The position numbers and the translations under genes were made by a program. A DNA stretch of 64,000 bases, taken from assembly GCA_008921705.1 (NCBI GenBank), contig VFFE01007081.1, positions 1,665,011 through 1,729,010 on the forward strand, written 5' to 3'. Every line of letters starts with the position of its first letter. Positions within the stretch are counted from its first letter, which is position 1. Positions 61,536-64,000 of the stretch are shown piece by piece. A model generated the notes under the pieces. The model made no database searches, was not told where the DNA came from, and saw nothing but the letters and a program-made list of their open reading frames with translations. The stretch comes from Burhinus oedicnemus. Its lineage: Eukaryota; Chordata; Aves; Charadriiformes; Burhinidae.

Positions 61536-64000
61536 TAATTTGTAAATTTTTAGATGTGGTCTGTTGGGGATTTTTGGAGAGTAAAAATATTGCCTGATTG
61601 CTGTATCACAACATCTATCAGAAATTTATTAGTTAATAATACTTTAAAAAAAAAACCAAACCACAACATCCTCATTCTGTTTAAATCAGTGTAATGATTT
61701 GGACCTGTTTTGTTTCACCAAATAAAAAAGCACAAGGAAGAAATCAGCCCTTTGACTGAGAAGATGAAATAGTTAACCTTGGTGGATTTTCACACATCAG
61801 TTTTGGTCAAGTTTTTACGTTTTTTTTCCTCTAATACTATAAGTCCCCAGCCTGATGCTGGGATGCTTGCCATGGCAATATAATTCCTGATTTACAGAGA
61901 CTGTATGTGCTCCTTGGTGCATGCAAGAATAACTTCAGTTTTCCTTTCCCACCCCTTACTCCCCTCTCCTCCGCCCCCCCCCCCAGCTTTTTTCCCTCAT
62001 CCATATTGACACCAATAGTGATGAAAAAAAGTAGGGAGAGCTACCTCCTACCATTTCCTTCAGGGCCTAAGAAATTGGGGTACCTATTCAGCTGGGTTAC
62101 ACTTTTCGGTTTATGTGGATTTTTTTATTCTCTCCATTTATAGACTGAAGTCAGGAAATGCCTTCGTCTTACAGCCAGCCACAATCTGAGGCTCTTGGAG
62201 AAGAAAGAGGAGGGACCCTGAGAACTTTTTCTTTCCTTTCCCTCTCCCCCTACCTCTTCCCCCTTGAAATCACTGGTCCAGACGGTCTCATCTCAGCCAA
62301 ACACATCTTTTGAACTGCATGGATACATTCCTTTCAGATCTTTTAAAACTCATTTTTCAAGGAAAAGGAGTGGAAAATTCTCAGTCCTTAATGTGTGTGG
62401 GAAAAGCCTTGAGAAAGACAGATCTAAAGACACCATGGTGAGCTTATGACAGAGGCTCCTTCCCCTGAGCACCTTCTGAGCTCCTTTACTTGAGTTTGCT
62501 TGATGAGAAAACATCTCACTGGGCATTTTCACCAGTGCAGCTTTGCTAAACATTTTGCCGTGTGGTTGGTCTGCATGCTGCACCACTAGGTATGTTTGAA
62601 ATCTGAGGCTGAGACAAGACAAAATCTTTTTTTCACCAGAAAACTGAAAGTTGTTTCTTATTGCTCCTTAAATAATATTTTGGTACTAAATATTTCTCTT
62701 CTCTTGCTAGGTATTTGGGGATAAAAACTCTTTTGAAGCAATGGTAGAAATTATGAAAATAACATTTAGGTTTTCATAGTTCTCAAGAATGTTTGAACTT
62801 TGGAAAATTCATCCTCCAAGAACAAGAAATACAGATGATGTGAGTCTAGAAAGTAATAGTAATTGTAGCTGTAAACATATGAAAATCAAGAGGATCCACT
62901 AGAGGTATTCATGCAACATGATAGCTGCTATTCTTCCCTCTGTAATAGATGTCTATGGCTGAATACACGGATTCCTATATATACACTCAGTTACTGTAAA
63001 ACTGGTCCTACTGAATACAGAAATCCCGAGAACGCAGTTAAGAGGTTTTGAAAAAATCCATGAATGTTGAGTTACAGCTGTAGCAAATAAGAATTCTGCG
63101 TCTATCACCAGTGCAATAGGTTGGCAGGGGGAAATCTCATCTAGAAGCAGGTACAACAAGTATGATTTGCCCGAGTTTCTCCTTTGAACTTAGAGAAAAA
63201 TGTTCTCCACCTAGGTGAGCAAGAGCCAGCTGCTTTCTTGCATATACACGTACATGTCTGGTCCTGTAGAGTGGGCAGAAACTGAGCTGATGCACTGAGC
63301 AAGTGTAATTTAAATAACAGGTTTAATTGCAGTCCTAGAACTGGAGTGTCAAGTTTGTGACAAATGTGTAGTAATTTCCACTGCACTTCATAGAGTCAGC
63401 AAATGTTGATCAACAGGTACTGCTTACTCTGTCTTTCTGAAGTTTTGATTTGAAATAACTGAGATCAAACCAGTTCTGAGAACAAGATACTGGATTGCAT
63501 GCATTGGATTCTTAAAGTTTATTCATTTTACCAATTCAGGTTTTTTTATGGTATGTATTCTTAGTAGCAATAGACATTGCAAAACAACTGCTATGACAAG
63601 TTAATATGGTTTTAAAAGCCAATCCTGTTGAGTGCAGGAAACAGAATTAGAGAAATGAGTAGCTTTTATACAGTCTTAGAATTTATGTGTGGTGACAGTT
63701 GTTTTCCTGGATATCAGTGGTATATAAATAATCACATCCTATTCAGGGTATATGTCATCAAACCATTCTAAAGGCTACTAACTATACATTTTTTATTAGA
63801 TCAGTCAGAGCTGTATTCCCACAGCAATTGGAAAATCTTCCCTTAAATCTTCCTTTTAGTTTTTGAGTGTGAATGAAGCCCCTTATATTAAAATTATTTT
63901 GCCTCTGGTTAACAGAGGATAGTATTGTTAATGCAAAAAAAGAGTATAATATGGTGCACAAGCACTTTATTTTTAGAAGCCATTTTCTAAACACTTAATT

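Larger units (their letters stand above)
51346..64000. other. Mostly unique sequence containing a tentative minus-strand gene
   Basis: Apart from the three candidate exons, the block holds short microsatellites and an inverted repeat, listed separately. A C11 run lies at 61974-61984 and an A11 run at 59151-59161. From 57700 to 64000 I see no exon, transposon or RNA gene. Confidence 0.45.

Noticed and set aside
1..64000. tRNA, rRNA, snRNA and known miRNA genes
   Set aside because: I looked for T-loop GGTTCGAATCC-type blocks and for let-7, miR-9, miR-7, miR-124, miR-137 and miR-101 seeds in hairpin context. None held up.

Overview
The window looks like vertebrate, and specifically avian, nuclear DNA. 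Transposon remnants make up only about a tenth of it. The recognisable ones are CR1 LINEs with the typical tail built on an 8-bp ATTCTATG unit, a roughly 560-bp solo LTR of a type I know from bird endogenous retroviruses, and a few very old amniote repeats. There are no operons, bacterial signals, rRNA or tRNA genes or CRISPR arrays. The species cannot be named from the sequence.

Layout. 1-5987 is unique, AT-leaning sequence carrying the solo LTR (1294-1850, +). CR1 copies sit at 5988-6568 (+), 16394-18884 (-, the longest, keeping part of the endonuclease and most of the reverse transcriptase), 19361-19919 (-), 26342-27330 (-, older lineage), 33240-33294 (+, tail only) and 40437-40942 (+). 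Older remnants are proposed at 7755-7960 (CR1/L3-like), 37690-37845 (MITE-like), 38230-38410 and 51096-51345 (MIR-type SINEs) and 45320-45400 (amniote palindromic repeat). A compact, very GC-rich CpG island lies at 40965-41260, directly after the CR1 at 40437-40942, and is the best promoter-like feature. The rest is single-copy sequence with short homopolymers and microsatellites.

Genes. The only protein homology I can name is CR1 ORF2, which is broken. No host gene can be identified. By eye I assembled one phase-consistent minus-strand exon chain (57607-57404, 55073-54986, 52668-51992) that would encode two hydrophobic segments and a polar tail. Separate exon-like segments are noted at 44915-44423 (-), 9687-9850 (+), 14664-14748 (+) and 28957-29066 (+). 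All are hypotheses from splice-site consensus and open frames, and a 64-kb window yields such candidates by chance. The most economical reading is an intergenic or long-intron region of a bird chromosome. It may carry conserved regulatory DNA (29870-30560 and 34330-34740 are the best guesses) and one CpG-island promoter. I found no convincing new biological system; the exon chain and the CpG island most deserve a check.
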